A stretch of DNA of 64,000 nucleotides from Prosopocoilus inquinatus. Lineage: Eukaryota > Arthropoda > Insecta > Coleoptera > Lucanidae. The notes below the pieces were generated by a model. It ran no database searches. It was not told the DNA's origin and was given only the letters and a program-made list of their open reading frames with translations. A program made the translations under genes and the position numbers. Positions within the stretch are counted from its first letter, which is position 1, and each line of letters opens with the position of its first letter. Below are positions 10,207 to 24,296 of the stretch, piece after piece. Location of the stretch: assembly GCA_036172665.1 (NCBI GenBank), contig JAYKNF010000015.1, forward strand, positions 124,001 to 188,000, in the 5' to 3' direction.

Positions 10207-11305
10207 TAGAGATACTGGAGTCCATCGAAACGTCAAATAACATGATAGATGAGTAAGGATCGATTAGATACATCACAGGAACAACGCTAATACGTGTTGT
10301 TTCGTTTAAAACTATTTCCAGCTTCTGCTGCGTCCAAAAACTTTGTATCTCACATCAGAGTTACTGGAGTCCATCGAAACGTCAAATAACATGATAGATG
10401 AGTAAGGATCGATTAGATACTACACAGGAACAACGCTAATGCGTGTTGTTTCGTTTAAAACTATTTCTAGCTTCAGCTGCGTCCGAGAACTTCGTATCTC
10501 ACATCTAAGTTACTGGAGTCCATCGAAACGCCAAATAACATGATAGATGAGTAAGGATCGATTAGATACAGCACAGGAACAACGCTAATATGTGTTGTCT
10601 CGTTTAAAACTATTTCCAGCTGCTGCTGCGTCCGAAAATTTCGTATCTCACATTAGGGTTACTGGAGTCCATCGAAACGTCAAATAACATAGTAGCTAAG
10701 TAAGGATCGATTATATACATCACAGGAACAACGCTAATACGTGTTGTTTCGTTCTAAACTATTTCCAGCTTCTGCTGCGTCCAAAAACTTTGTATCTCAC
10801 ATCAGAGTTACTGGAGTCCATCCAAACGTCAAAAAACATGATAGATGAGTAAGGATCGATTAGATACATCACAGAAACAACGCTAATACGTGTTGTTTCG
10901 TTTAAAACTATTTCCAGCTTCTGCTGCGTCCGAGAACTTCGTATCTCACGTCAGGGTTACTGGAGTCCATCCAAACGTCAAATAACATGATAGATAAGTA
11001 AGGATTGATTAGATACATCACAGGAACAACGCTAATGCGTGTTGTTTCGTTCAAAACTATTTCCAGCTTCTGCTGCGTCCAAAAACTTTGTATCTCACAT
11101 CAGAGTTACTGGAGTCCATCCAAACGTCAAATAACATGATAGATGAGTAAGGATCGATTAGATACATCACAGGAACAACGCTAATACGTGTTGTTGCGTT
11201 TAAAACTATTTCTAGCTTCAGCTGCGTCCGAGAACTTCGTATCTCACATCTAAGTTACTGGAGTCCATCGTAACGCCAAATAACATGATAGATGAGTAAG
11301 GATCG
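9799..11305. repeat. T block, copy 2
   Basis: Matches T copy 1 at an offset of 3725 bp (25 monomers). It includes the rare gtcaaaaaacatg at about 10826 and cattagggtt near 10650. One private change (ttatatac) lies at 10714. Confidence 0.87.
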
Positions 11306-12311
11306 ATTAGATACATCACAGGAACAACGCTAATGCGTGTTGTTTCGTTTAAAACTATTTCCAGCTTCTGCTGCGTCCTAGAACTTCGTATCTCACGTCA
11401 GGGTTACTGGAGTCCATCCAAACGTCAAATAACATGATAGATAAGTAAGGATCGATTAGATACATCACAGGAACAACGCTAATGCGTGTTGTTTCGTTTA
11501 AAACTATTTCCAGCTTCTGCTGCGTCCAAAAACTTTGTATCTCACATCAGAGTTACTGGAGTCCATCGAAACGTCAAATAACATGATAGATGAGTAAGGA
11601 TCGATTAGATACAGCACAGGAACAACGCTAATATGTGTTGTCTCGTTTAAAACTATTTCCAGCTGCTGCTGCGTCCGAAAATTTCGTATCTCACATTAGA
11701 GTTACTGGAGTCCATCGAAACGTCAAATAACATAGTAGCTAAGTAAGGATCGATTAGATACATCACAGGAACAACGCTAATACGTGTTGTTTCGTTCTAA
11801 ACTATTTCCAGCTTCTGCTGCGTCCAAAAACTTTGTATCTCACATCACAGTTACTGGAGTCCATCCAAACGTCAAATAACATGATAGATGAGTAAGGATC
11901 GATTAGATACATCACAGAAACAACGCTAATACGTGTTGTTTCGTTTAAAACTATTTCCAGCTTCTGCTGCGTCCGAGAGCTTCGTATCTCACTTTAGAGT
12001 TACTGGAGTCCATCGAAACGTCAAATAACATAGTAGATAAGTAAGGATCGATTAGATACATCACAGGAACAACGCTAATACGTGTTGCTTCGTTCAAAAC
12101 TATTTCCAGTTTCTACTGCGTCCGAGAACTTTGTATCTCTCATCAGAGTTACTGGAGTCCGTCCGAACGTCAAATAACATGATAGATGAGTAAGGATCGG
12201 TTAGATACATCACAGGAACAACGCTAATGCGTGTTGTTTCGTTTAAAACTATTTCTAGCTTCAGCTGCGTCCGAGAACTTCGTATCTCTCATCCTAGTTA
12301 CTGGAGTCCAT

Positions 12312-12323
12312 CCAAACAACGCT
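12312..12323. repeat. 51-bp deletion junction, copy 1
   Basis: The text runs catccaaac straight into aacgctaat, dropping 51 bp that normally separate them (unit position 100 to position 1 of the next unit). The trinucleotide aac occurs at both ends of the missing piece, so a 3-bp microhomology could have guided the loss. The next unit is D' with gttagatgagtaaggacc. Confidence 0.93.
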
Positions 12324-12727
12324 AATACGTGTTGTTTCGTTTAAAACTATTTCTAGCTTCAGCTGCGTCCGAAAACTTCGTATCTCACATCTAAGTTACT
12401 GGAGTCCATCGTAACGCCAAATAACATGTTAGATGAGTAAGGACCGATTAGATACATCACAGGAACAACGCTAATGCGTGTTGTTTCGTTTAAAACTATT
12501 TCCAGCTTCTGCTGCGTCCTAGAACTTCGTATCTCACGTCAGGGTTACTGGAGTCCATCCAAACGTCAAATAACATGATAGATAAGTAAGGATCGATTAG
12601 ATACATCACAGGAACAACGCTAATGCGTGTTGTTTCGTTTAAAACTATTTCCAGCTTCTGCTGCGTCCAAAAACTTTGTATCTCACATCAGAGTTACTGG
12701 AGTCCATCGAAACGTCAAATAACATGA

Positions 12728-14234
12728 TAGATGAGTAAGGATCGATTAGTTACAGCACAGGAACAACGCTAATATGTGTTGTCTCGTTTAAAACTATTTC
12801 CAGCTGCTGCTGCGTCCGAAAATTTCGTATCTCACATTAGAGTTACTGGAGTCCATCGAAACGTCAAATAACATAGTAGCTAAGTAAGGATCGATTAGAT
12901 ACATCACAGGAACAACGCTAATACGTGTTGTTTCGTTCAAAACTATTTCCAGCTTCTGCTGCGTCCGAAATCTTTGTATCTCTCATCCTAGTTACTGGAG
13001 TCCATCCAAACGTCAAATAACATGATAGATAAGTAAGGATCGATTAGATACATCACAGGAACAACGCTAATGCGTGTTGTTTCGTTTAAAACTATTTCCA
13101 GCTTCTGCTGCGTCCAAAAACTTTGTATCTCACATTAGAGATACTGGAGTCCATCGAAACGTCAAATAACATGATAGATGAGTAAGGATCGATTAGATAC
13201 ATCACAGGAACAACGCTAATACGTGTTGTTTCGTTTAAAACTATTTCCAGCTTCTGCTGCGTCCAAAAACTTTGTATCTCACATCAGAGTTACTGGAGTC
13301 CATCGAAACGTCAAATAACATGATAGATGAGTAAGGATCGATTAGATACTACACAGGAACAACGCTAATGCGTGTTGTTTCGTTTAAAACTATTTCTAGC
13401 TTCAGCTGCGTCCGAGAACTTCGTATCTCACATCTAAGTTACTGGAGTCCATCGAAACGCCAAATAACATGATAGATGAGTAAGGATCGATTAGATACAG
13501 CACAGGAACAACGCTAATATGTGTTGTCTCGTTTAAAACTATTTCCAGCTGCTGCTGCGTCCGAAAATTTCGTATCTCACATTAGGGTTACTGGAGTCCA
13601 TCGAAACGTCAAATAACATAGTAGCTAAGTAAGGATCGATTAGATACATCACAGGAACAACGCTAATACGTGTTGTTTCGTTCTAAACTATTTCCAGCTT
13701 CTGCTGCGTCCAAAAACTTTGTATCTCACATCAGAGTTACTGGAGTCCATCCAAACGTCAAAAAACATGATAGATGAGTAAGGATCGATTAGATACATCA
13801 CAGAAACAACGCTAATACGTGTTGTTTCGTTTAAAACTATTTCCAGCTTCTGCTGCGTCCGAGAACTTCGTATCTCACGTCAGGGTTACTGGAGTCCATC
13901 CAAACGTCAAATAACATGATAGATAAGTAAGGATTGATTAGATACATCACAGGAACAACGCTAATGCGTGTTGTTTCGTTCAAAACTATTTCCAGCTTCT
14001 GCTGCGTCCAAAAACTTTGTATCTCACATCAGAGTTACTGGAGTCCATCCAAACGTCAAATAACATGATAGATGAGTAAGGATCGATTAGATACATCACA
14101 GGAACAACGCTAATACGTGTTGTTGCGTTTAAAACTATTTCTAGCTTCAGCTGCGTCCGAGAACTTCGTATCTCACATCTAAGTTACTGGAGTCCATCGT
14201 AACGCCAAATAACATGATAGATGAGTAAGGATCG
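12728..14234. repeat. T block, copy 3
   Basis: Copy of T at 2929 bp from copy 2 and at 11569 bp from copy 5. Marks: gattagttac at about 12744, cattagggtt near 13583, gtcaaaaaacatg near 13758, gttgttgcg near 14120. Confidence 0.87.
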
Positions 14235-15240
14235 ATTAGATACATCACAGGAACAACGCTAATGCGTGTTGTTTCGTTTAAAACTATTTCCAGCTTCTGC
14301 TGCGTCCTAGAACTTCGTATCTCACGTCAGGGTTACTGGAGTCCATCCAAACGTCAAATAACATGATAGATAAGTAAGGATCGATTAGATACATCACAGG
14401 AACAACGCTAATGCGTGTTGTTTCGTTTAAAACTATTTCCAGCTTCTGCTGCGTCCAAAAACTTTGTATCTCACATCAGAGTTACTGGAGTCCATCGAAA
14501 CGTCAAATAACATGATAGATGAGTAAGGATCGATTAGATACAGCACAGGAACAACGCTAATATGTGTTGTCTCGTTTAAAACTATTTCCAGCTGCTGCTG
14601 CGTCCGAAAATTTCGTATCTCACATTAGAGTTACTGGAGTCCATCGAAACGTCAAATAACATAGTAGCTAAGTAAGGATCGATTAGATACATCACAGGAA
14701 CAACGCTAATACGTGTTGTTTCGTTCTAAACTATTTCCAGCTTCTGCTGCGTCCAAAAACTTTGTATCTCACATCACAGTTACTGGAGTCCATCCAAACG
14801 TCAAATAACATGATAGATGAGTAAGGATCGATTAGATACATCACAGAAACAACGCTAATACGTGTTGTTTCGTTTAAAACTATTTCCAGCTTCTGCTGCG
14901 TCCGAGAGCTTCGTATCTCACTTTAGAGTTACTGGAGTCCATCGAAACGTCAAATAACATAGTAGATAAGTAAGGATCGATTAGATACATCACAGGAACA
15001 ACGCTAATACGTGTTGCTTCGTTCAAAACTATTTCCAGTTTCTACTGCGTCCGAGAACTTTGTATCTCTCATCAGAGTTACTGGAGTCCGTCCGAACGTC
15101 AAATAACATGATAGATGAGTAAGGATCGGTTAGATACATCACAGGAACAACGCTAATGCGTGTTGTTTCGTTTAAAACTATTTCTAGCTTCAGCTGCGTC
15201 CGAGAACTTCGTATCTCTCATCCTAGTTACTGGAGTCCAT

Positions 15241-15252
15241 CCAAACAACGCT
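15241..15252. repeat. 51-bp deletion junction, copy 2
   Basis: Same junction as at 12317, displaced by 2929 bp. It is the left edge of the 4.8-kb segment shared with 26.8 and 47.1 kb, and the shortened spacing leads directly into N9 copy 3. Confidence 0.93.
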
Positions 15253-16584
15253 AATACGTGTTGTTTCGTTTAAAACTATTTCTAGCTTCAGCTGCGTCCG
15301 AAAACTTCGTATCTCACATCTAAGTTACTGGAGTCCATCGTAACGCCAAATAACATGTTAGATGAGTAAGGACCGATTAGATACATCACAGGAACAACGC
15401 TAATGCGTGTTGTTTCGTTTAAAACTATTTCCAGCTTCTGCTGCGTCCGAGAACTTCGTATTTCACGTCAGGGTTACTGGAGTCCATCCAAACGTCAAAT
15501 AACATGATAGATAAGTAAGGATCGATTAGATACAGCACAGGAGCAACGCTAATACGTGTTGTTTCGTTTAAAACTATTTCCAGCACCTGCTGCGTCCCAA
15601 AACTTTGTATCTCACATCAGACTCACTGGTGTCCATCCAAACGTCAAATAACATGTTAGATAAGTAAGGATCGTTTAGATACATCACAGGAACAACGCTA
15701 ATAGGTGGTGTATCGTTCAAAACTATTTCCAGCTTCTGCTGCGTCCGAAATCTTTGTCTCTCATCAGAGTTACTGGAGTCCACCCAAACGTCAAATAACA
15801 TGATACATGAGTAAGGATCGATTAGATACATCACAGGAACAACGATAATACGTGTTGTTTCGTTTAAAACTATTTCCAGCTTCTGCTGCGTCCGAAAACG
15901 TCGTATCTCACATCAGAGTTACTGGAGTCCATCCAAACGTCAAATAACATGATAGATAAGTAAGGATCGATTAGATACGGCACAGGAACAACGCTAATAC
16001 GTGTTGTTTCGTTTAAAACTATTTCCAGCTCCTGCTGCGTCCAAAAACTTTGTATCTCACATCAGACTTACTGGAGTACATCCAAACGTTAAATAACATG
16101 TTAGATAAGTAAGGATCGTTTAGATACATCACAGGAACAACGCTAATAGGTGTTGTTTCATTCAAAACTATTTCCAGCTTCTGCTGCGTCCGAAATCTTT
16201 GTATCTCTCATCCTAGTTACTGGAGTCCATCCAAACGTCAAATAACATGATAGATGAGTAAGGATCGATTAGATACATCACAGGAACAACGCTAATACGT
16301 GTTGTTTCGTTTAAAACTATTTCCAGCTTCTGCTGCGTCCGGAAACGTCGTATCTCACAACAGAGTTACTGGAGTCCATCGAAACGTCAAATAACATGAT
16401 ATATGAGTAAGGATCGGTTAGATACATCACAGGAACAACGCTAATGCCTGTTGCTTCGTTTAAAACTATTTCCAGCTTCTGCTGCGTCCGAGAACTTCGT
16501 ATTTCACGTCAGGGTTACTGGAGTCCATCCAAACGTCAAATAACATGATAGATAAGTAAGGATCGATTAGATACATCACAGGAA
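15246..16584. repeat. N9 block, copy 3
   Basis: D'-P-G-H-K-L-M-N-O as in copy 1, but 1339 bp because H lacks two bases. Its G unit has cacctgctgcg in place of ctcctgctgcg, D' carries gttagatgagtaaggacc, and N has gatatatgag. Confidence 0.88.
15752..15763. repeat. 2-bp deletion in H unit, copy 1
   Basis: The text reads ctttgtctctcat where other H units read ctttgtatctctcat; the junction is at 15757/15758. The unit becomes 147 bp, which keeps the minus-strand reading frame across two units and creates an 86-codon ORF at 15574-15834 that I do not consider a gene. Confidence 0.92.
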
Positions 16585-17579
16585 CAACGCTAATGCGTGT
16601 TGTTTCGTTTAAAACTATTTCTAGCTTCAGCTGCGTCCGAGAACTTCGTATCTCACATCTAAGTTACTGGAGTCCATCGAAACGCCAAATAACATGATAG
16701 ATGAGTAAGGATCGATTAGATACATCACAGGAACAACGCTAATGGGTGTTGTTTCGTTTAAAACTATTTCCAGCTTCTGCTGCGTCCTAGAACTTCGTAT
16801 CTCACGTCAGGGTTACTGGAGTCCATCCAAACGTCAAATAACATGATAGATAAGTAAGGATCGATTAGATACATCACAGGAACAACGCTAATGCGTGTTG
16901 TTTCGTTTAAAACTATTTCCAGCTTCTGCTGCGTCCAAAAACTTTGTATCTCACATCAGAGTTACTGGAGTCCATCGAAACGTCAAATAACATGATAGAT
17001 GAGTAAGGATCGATTAGATACAGCACAGGAACAACGCTAATATGTGTTGTCTCGTTTAAAACTATTTCCAGCTGCTGCTGCGTCCGAAAATTTCGTATCT
17101 CACATTAAAGTTACTGGAGTCCATCGAAACGTCAAATAACATAGTAGCTAAGTAAGGATCGATTAGACACATCACAGGAACAACGCTAATACGTGTTGTT
17201 TCGTTCAAAACTATTTCCAGCTTCTGCTGCGTCCAAAAACTTTGTATCTCACATCAGAGTTACTGGAGTCCATCGAAACGTCAAATAACATGATAGATGA
17301 GTAAGGATCGATTAGATACAGCACAGGAACAACGCTAATATGTGTTGTCTCGTTTAAAACTATTTCCAGCTGCTGCTGCGTCCGAAAATTTCATATCTCA
17401 CATTAGAGTTACTGGAGTCCATCGAAACGTCAAATAACATAGTAGCTAAGTAAGGATCGATTAGATACATCACAGGAACAACGCTAATACGTGTTGCTTC
17501 GTTCAAAACTATTTCCAGTTTCTACTGCGTCCGAGAACTTTGTATCTCTCATCAGAGTTAGTGGAGTCCGTCCGAACGT

Positions 17580-19320
17580 CAAATAACATGATAGATGAGT
17601 AAGGATCGGTTAGATACATCACAGGAACAACGCTAATATGTGTTGTTTCGTTTGAAACTATTTCCAGCTGCTGCTGCGTCCGAGAATTTCGTATCTCACT
17701 TTAGAGTTACTGGAGTCCATCGAAACGTCAAATAACATAGTAGATAAGTAAGGATCGATTAGATACATCACAGGAACAACGCTAATACGTGTTGCTTCGT
17801 TCAAAACTATTTCCAGTTTCTACTGCGTCCGAGAACTTTGTATCTCTCATCAGAGTTACTGGAGTCCGTCCGAACGTCAAATAACATGATAGATGAGTAA
17901 GGATCGGTTAGATACATCACAGGAACAACGCTAATGCGTGTTGTTTCGTTTAAAACTATTTCTAGCTTCAGCTGCGTCCGAGAACTTCGTATCTCACATT
18001 AGAGTTACTGGAGTCCATCGAAACGTCAAATAACATGATAGATGAGTAAGGATCGATTAGATACTACACAGGAACAACGCTAATGCGTGTTGTTTCGTTT
18101 AAAACTATTTCTAGCTTCAGCTGCGTCCGAGAACTTCGTATCTCACATCTAAGTTACTGGAGTCCATCGAAACGCCAAATAACATGATAGATGAGTAAGG
18201 ATCGATTAGATACATCACAGGAACAACGCTAATACGTGTTGTTTCGTTCTAAACTATTTCCAGCTTCTGCTGCGTCCAAAAACTTTGTATCTCACATCAG
18301 AGTTACTGGAGTATATCCAAACGTCAAATAACATGATAGATGAGTAAGGATCGATTAGATACATCACAGAAACAACGCTAATACGTGTTGTTTCGTTTAA
18401 AACTATTTCCAGCTTCTGCTGCGTCCGAGAACTTCGTATCTCACGTCAGGGTTACTGGAGTCCATCCAAACGTCAAATAACATGATAGATAAGTAAGGAT
18501 TGATTAGATACATCACAGGAACAACGCTAATGCGTGTTGTTTCGTTCAAAACTATTTCCAGCTTCTGCTGCGTCCAAAAACTTTGTATCTCACATCAGAG
18601 TTACTGGAGTCCATCCAAACGTCAAATAACATGATAGATGAGTAAGGATCGATTAGATACATCACAGGAACAACGCTAATACGTGTTGTTTCATTCAAAA
18701 CTATTTCCAGCTTCTGCTGCGTCCGAAATCTTTGTATCTCTCATCCTAGTTACTGGAGTCCATCCAAACGTCAAATAACATGATAGATGAGTAAGGATCG
18801 ATTAGATACATCACAGGAACAACGCTAATACGTGTTGTTTCGTTTAAAACTATTTCCAGCTTCTGCTGCGTCCGGAAACGTCGTATCTCACAACAGAGTT
18901 ACTGGAGTCCATCGAAACGTCAAATAACATGATAGATGAGTAAGGATCGATTAGATACATCACAGGAACAACGCTAATGCCTGTTGCTTCGTTTAAAACT
19001 ATTTCCAGCTTCTGCTGCGTCCGAGAACTTCGTATCTCACGTCAGGGTTACTGGAGTCCATCCAAACGTCAAATAACATGATAGATAAGTAAGGATCGAT
19101 TAGATACATCACAGGAACAACGCTAATGCGTGTTGTTTCGTTTAAAACTATTTCTAGCTTCAGCTGCGTCCGAGAACTTCGTATCTCACATCTAAGTTAC
19201 TGGAGTCCATCGAAACGCCAAATAACATGATAGATGAGTAAGGATCGATTAGATACATCACAGGAACAACGCTAATGCGTGTTGTTTCGTTTAAAACTAT
19301 TTCCAGCTTCTGCTGCGTCC
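17580..19320. repeat. Q block, copy 2
   Basis: Matches Q copy 1 at an offset of 10028 bp, including gagtatatcc near 18309 and tttcattcaaaac near 18689. It reads ctctcatcctag where copy 1 reads ctctaatcctag. Confidence 0.83.
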
Positions 19321-21018
19321 TAGAACTTCGTATCTCACGTCAGGGTTACTGGAGTCCATCCAAACGTCAAATAACATGATAGATAAGTAAGGATCGATTA
19401 GATACATCACAGGAACAACGCTAATGCGTGTTGTTTCGTTTAAAACTATTTCCAGCTTCTGCTGCGTCCAAAAACTTTGTATCTCACATCAGAGTTACTG
19501 GAGTCCATCGAAACGTCAAATAACATGATAGATGAGTAAGGATCGATTAGATACAGCACAGGAACAACGCTAATATGTGCTGTCTCGTTTAAAACTATTT
19601 CCAGCTGCTGCTGCGTCCGAAAATTTCGTATCTCACATTAAAGTTACTGGAGTCCATCGAAACGTCAAATAACATAGTAGCTAAGTAAGGATCGATTAGA
19701 TACATCACAGGAACAACGCTAATACGTGTTGTTTCGTTCTAAACTATTTCCAGCTTCTGCTGCGTCCAAAAACTTTGTATCTCACATCAGAGTTACTGGA
19801 GTCCATCCAAACGTCAAATAACATGATAGATGAGTAAGGATCGATTAGATACATCACAGAAACAACGCTAATACGTGTTGTTTCGTTTAAAACTATTTCC
19901 AGCTTCTGCTGCGTCCAAAAACTTTGTATCTCACATCAGAGTTACTGGAGTCCATCGAAACGTCAAATAACATGATAGATGAGTAAGGATCGGTTAGATA
20001 CATCACAGGAACAACGCTAATATGTGTTGTTTCGTTTGAAACTATTTCCAGCTGCTGCTGCGTCCGAGAATTTCGTATCTCACATTAAAGTTACTGGAGT
20101 CCATCGAAACGTCAAATAACATAGTAGCTAAGTAAGGATCGATTAGATACATCACAGGAACAACGCTAATACGTGTTGTTTCGTTCTAAACTATTTCCAG
20201 CTTCTGCTGCGTCCAAAAACTTTGTATCTCACATCAGAGTTACTGGAGTCCATCGAAACGTCAAATAACATGATAGATGAGTAAGGATCGATTAGATACA
20301 GCACAGGAACAACGCTAATATGTGCTGTCTCGTTTAAAACTATTTCCAGCTGCTGCTGCGTCCGAAAATTTCGTATCTCACATTAAAGTTACTGGAGTCC
20401 ATCGAAACGTCAAATAACATAGTAGCTAAGTAAGGATCGATTAGATACATCACAGGAACAACGCTAATACGTGTTGTTTCGTTCTAAACTATTTCCAGCT
20501 TCTGCTGCGTCCAAAAACTTTGTATCTCACATCAGAGTTACTGGAGTCCATCCAAACGTCAAATAACATGATAGATGAGTAAGGATCGATTAGATACATC
20601 ACAGGAACAACGCTAATGCGTGTTGTTTCGTTTAAAACTATTTCTAGCTTCAGCTGCGTCCGAGAACTTCGTATCTCACATCTAAGTTACTGGAGTCCAT
20701 CGAAACGCCAAATAACATGATAGATGAGTAAGGATCGATTAGATACATCACAGGAACAACGCTAATGCGTGTTGTTTCGTTTAAAACTATTTCCAGCTTC
20801 TGCTGCGTCCTAGAACTTCGTATCTCACGTCAGGGTTACTGGAGTCCATCCAAACGTCAAATAACATGATAGATAAGTAAGGATCGATTAGATACATCAC
20901 AGGAACAACGCTAATGCGTGTTGTTTCGTTTAAAACTATTTCCAGCTTCTGCTGCGTCCAAAAACTTTGTATCTCACATCAGAGTTACTGGAGTCCATCG
21001 AAACGTCAAATAACATGA

Positions 21019-22525
21019 TAGATGAGTAAGGATCGATTAGTTACAGCACAGGAACAACGCTAATATGTGTTGTCTCGTTTAAAACTATTTCCAGCTGCTG
21101 CTGCGTCCGAAAATTTCGTATCTCACATTAGAGTTACTGGAGTCCATCGAAACGTCAAATAACATAGTAGCTAAGTAAGGATCGATTAGATACATCACAG
21201 GAACAACGCTAATACGTGTTGTTTCGTTCAAAACTATTTCCAGCTTCTGCTGCGTCCGAAATCTTTGTATCTCTCATCCTAGTTACTGGAGTCCATCCAA
21301 ACGTCAAATAACATGATAGATAAGTAAGGATCGATTAGATACATCACAGGAACAACGCTAATGCGTGTTGTTTCGTTTAAAACTATTTCCAGCTTCTGCT
21401 GCGTCCAAAAACTTTGTATCTCACATTAGAGATACTGGAGTCCATCGAAACGTCAAATAACATGATAGATGAGTAAGGATCGATTAGATACATCACAGGA
21501 ACAACGCTAATACGTGTTGTTTCGTTTAAAACTATTTCCAGCTTCTGCTGCGTCCAAAAACTTTGTATCTCACATCAGAGTTACTGGAGTCCATCGAAAC
21601 GTCAAATAACATGATAGATGAGTAAGGATCGATTAGATACTACACAGGAACAACGCTAATGCGTGTTGTTTCGTTTAAAACTATTTCTAGCTTCAGCTGC
21701 GTCCGAGAACTTCGTATCTCACATCTAAGTTACTGGAGTCCATCGAAACGCCAAATAACATGATAGATGAGTAAGGATCGATTAGATACAGCACAGGAAC
21801 AACGCTAATATGTGTTGTCTCGTTTAAAACTATTTCCAGCTGCTGCTGCGTCCGAAAATTTCGTATCTCACATTAGGGTTACTGGAGTCCATCGAAACGT
21901 CAAATAACATAGTAGCTAAGTAAGGATCGATTAGATACATCACAGGAACAACGCTAATACGTGTTGTTTCGTTCTAAACTATTTCCAGCTTCTGCTGCGT
22001 CCAAAAACTTTGTATCTCACATCAGAGTTACTGGAGTCCATCCAAACGTCAAAAAACATGATAGATGAGTAAGGATCGATTAGATACATCACAGAAACAA
22101 CGCTAATACGTGTTGTTTCGTTTAAAACTATTTCCAGCTTCTGCTGCGTCCGAGAACTTCGTATCTCACGTCAGGGTTACTGGAGTCCATCCAAACGTCA
22201 AATAACATGATAGATAAGTAAGGATTGATTAGATACATCACAGGAACAACGCTAATGCGTGTTGTTTCGTTCAAAACTATTTCCAGCTTCTGCTGCGTCC
22301 AAAAACTTTGTATCTCACATCAGAGTTACTGGAGTCCATCCAAACGTCAAATAACATGATAGATGAGTAAGGATCGATTAGATACATCACAGGAACAACG
22401 CTAATACGTGTTGTTGCGTTTAAAACTATTTCTAGCTTCAGCTGCGTCCGAGAACTTCGTATCTCACATCTAAGTTACTGGAGTCCATCGTAACGCCAAA
22501 TAACATGATAGATGAGTAAGGATCG
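21019..22525. repeat. T block, copy 4
   Basis: Opens at gattagttac (about 21035) and ends with D' carrying gttgttgcg near 22411. It differs from neighbouring copies only in what flanks it. Confidence 0.87.
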
Positions 22526-24296
22526 ATTAGATACATCACAGGAACAACGCTAATGCGTGTTGTTTCGTTTAAAACTATTTCCAGCTTCTGCTGCGTCCTA
22601 GAACTTCGTATCTCACGTCAGGGTTACTGGAGTCCATCCAAACGTCAAATAACATGATAGATAAGTAAGGATCGATTAGATACATCACAGGAACAACGCT
22701 AATGCGTGTTGTTTCGTTTAAAACTATTTCCAGCTTCTGCTGCGTCCAAAAACTTTGTATCTCACATCAGAGTTACTGGAGTCCATCGAAACGTCAAATA
22801 ACATGATAGATGAGTAAGGATCGATTAGATACAGCACAGGAACAACGCTAATATGTGCTGTCTCGTTTAAAACTATTTCCAGCTGCTGCTGCGTCCGAAA
22901 ATTTCGTATCTCACATTAAAGTTACTGGAGTCCATCGAAACGTCAAATAACATAGTAGCTAAGTAAGGATCGATTAGATACATCACAGGAACAACGCTAA
23001 TACGTGTTGTTTCGTTCTAAACTATTTCCAGCTTCTGCTGCGTCCAAAAACTTTGTATCTCACATCAGAGTTACTGGAGTCCATCCAAACGTCAAATAAC
23101 ATGATAGATGAGTAAGGATCGATTAGATACATCACAGAAACAACGCTAATACGTGTTGTTTCGTTTAAAACTATTTCCAGCTTCTGCTGCGTCCAAAAAC
23201 TTTGTATCTCACATCAGAGTTACTGGAGTCCATCGAAACGTCAAATAACATGATAGATGAGTAAGGATCGGTTAGATACATCACAGGAACAACGCTAATA
23301 TGTGTTGTTTCGTTTGAAACTATTTCCAGCTGCTGCTGCGTCCGAGAATTTCGTATCTCACATTAAAGTTACTGGAGTCCATCGAAACGTCAAATAACAT
23401 AGTAGCTAAGTAAGGATCGATTAGATACATCACAGGAACAACGCTAATACGTGTTGTTTCGTTCTAAACTATTTCCAGCTTCTGCTGCGTCCAAAAACTT
23501 TGTATCTCACATCAGAGTTACTGGAGTCCATCGAAACGTCAAATAACATGATAGATGAGTAAGGATCGATTAGATACAGCACAGGAACAACGCTAATATG
23601 TGCTGTCTCGTTTAAAACTATTTCCAGCTGCTGCTGCGTCCGAAAATTTCGTATCTCACATTAAAGTTACTGGAGTCCATCGAAACGTCAAATAACATAG
23701 TAGCTAAGTAAGGATCGATTAGATACATCACAGGAACAACGCTAATACGTGTTGTTTCGTTCTAAACTATTTCCAGCTTCTGCTGCGTCCAAAAACTTTG
23801 TATCTCACATCAGAGTTACTGGAGTCCATCCAAACGTCAAATAACATGATAGATGAGTAAGGATCGATTAGATACATCACAGGAACAACGCTAATGCGTG
23901 TTGTTTCGTTTAAAACTATTTCTAGCTTCAGCTGCGTCCGAGAACTTCGTATCTCACATCTAAGTTACTGGAGTCCATCGAAACGCCAAATAACATGATA
24001 GATGAGTAAGGATCGATTAGATACATCACAGGAACAACGCTAATGCGTGTTGTTTCGTTTAAAACTATTTCCAGCTTCTGCTGCGTCCTAGAACTTCGTA
24101 TCTCACGTCAGGGTTACTGGAGTCCATCCAAACGTCAAATAACATGATAGATAAGTAAGGATCGATTAGATACATCACAGGAACAACGCTAATGCGTGTT
24201 GTTTCGTTTAAAACTATTTCCAGCTTCTGCTGCGTCCAAAAACTTTGTATCTCACATCAGAGTTACTGGAGTCCATCGAAACGTCAAATAACATGA

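Larger units (their letters stand above)
9615..15448. repeat. 2929-bp (20-monomer minus 51 bp) tandem duplication
   Basis: Bases 9615-12519 match 12544-15448 at 2929 bp, which is 20 x 149 minus a 51-bp deletion carried by both copies. The single difference I noticed is ttatatacatc at 10711 against ttagatacatc at 13640. Each copy contains a T block, an E-F-A run and a partial C-B-D run ending in the 51-bp deletion. Confidence 0.9.
15247..20083. repeat. 4.8-kb segment S, copy 1
   Basis: These 4837 bp are present three times: here, 26816-31652 (offset 11569) and 47078-51914 (offset 31831). It consists of an N9 block whose H unit has a 2-bp deletion, a D-E-F-A-F-A run, a Q block and an E-F-A run. 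Copies 1 and 2 share ttcatatctc near 17390/28959, where copy 3 has ttcgtatctc. Confidence 0.86.
12445..20959. repeat. 8.5-kb segment, left copy
   Basis: These 8515 bp recur at 24014-32528, offset 11569 bp (78 monomers minus 53 bp). I noticed three differences: 15543 (gag/gaa), 16745 (ggg/gcg) and 18889 (tctc/tcta). The limits are sharp: ggaccg against ggatcg at 12444/24013, and gtccaa against gtccga at 20960/32529. It contains T copy 3, the second 51-bp deletion, N9 copy 3 and Q copy 2. Confidence 0.88.

Noticed and set aside
15574..15834. 86-codon minus-strand ORF (identical at 27143-27403 and 47405-47665)
   Set aside because: It spans under two satellite units, depends on a 2-bp deletion that makes one unit 147 bp, has a 49-residue internal repeat simply from the satellite period, and has no recognisable domain or upstream signal.
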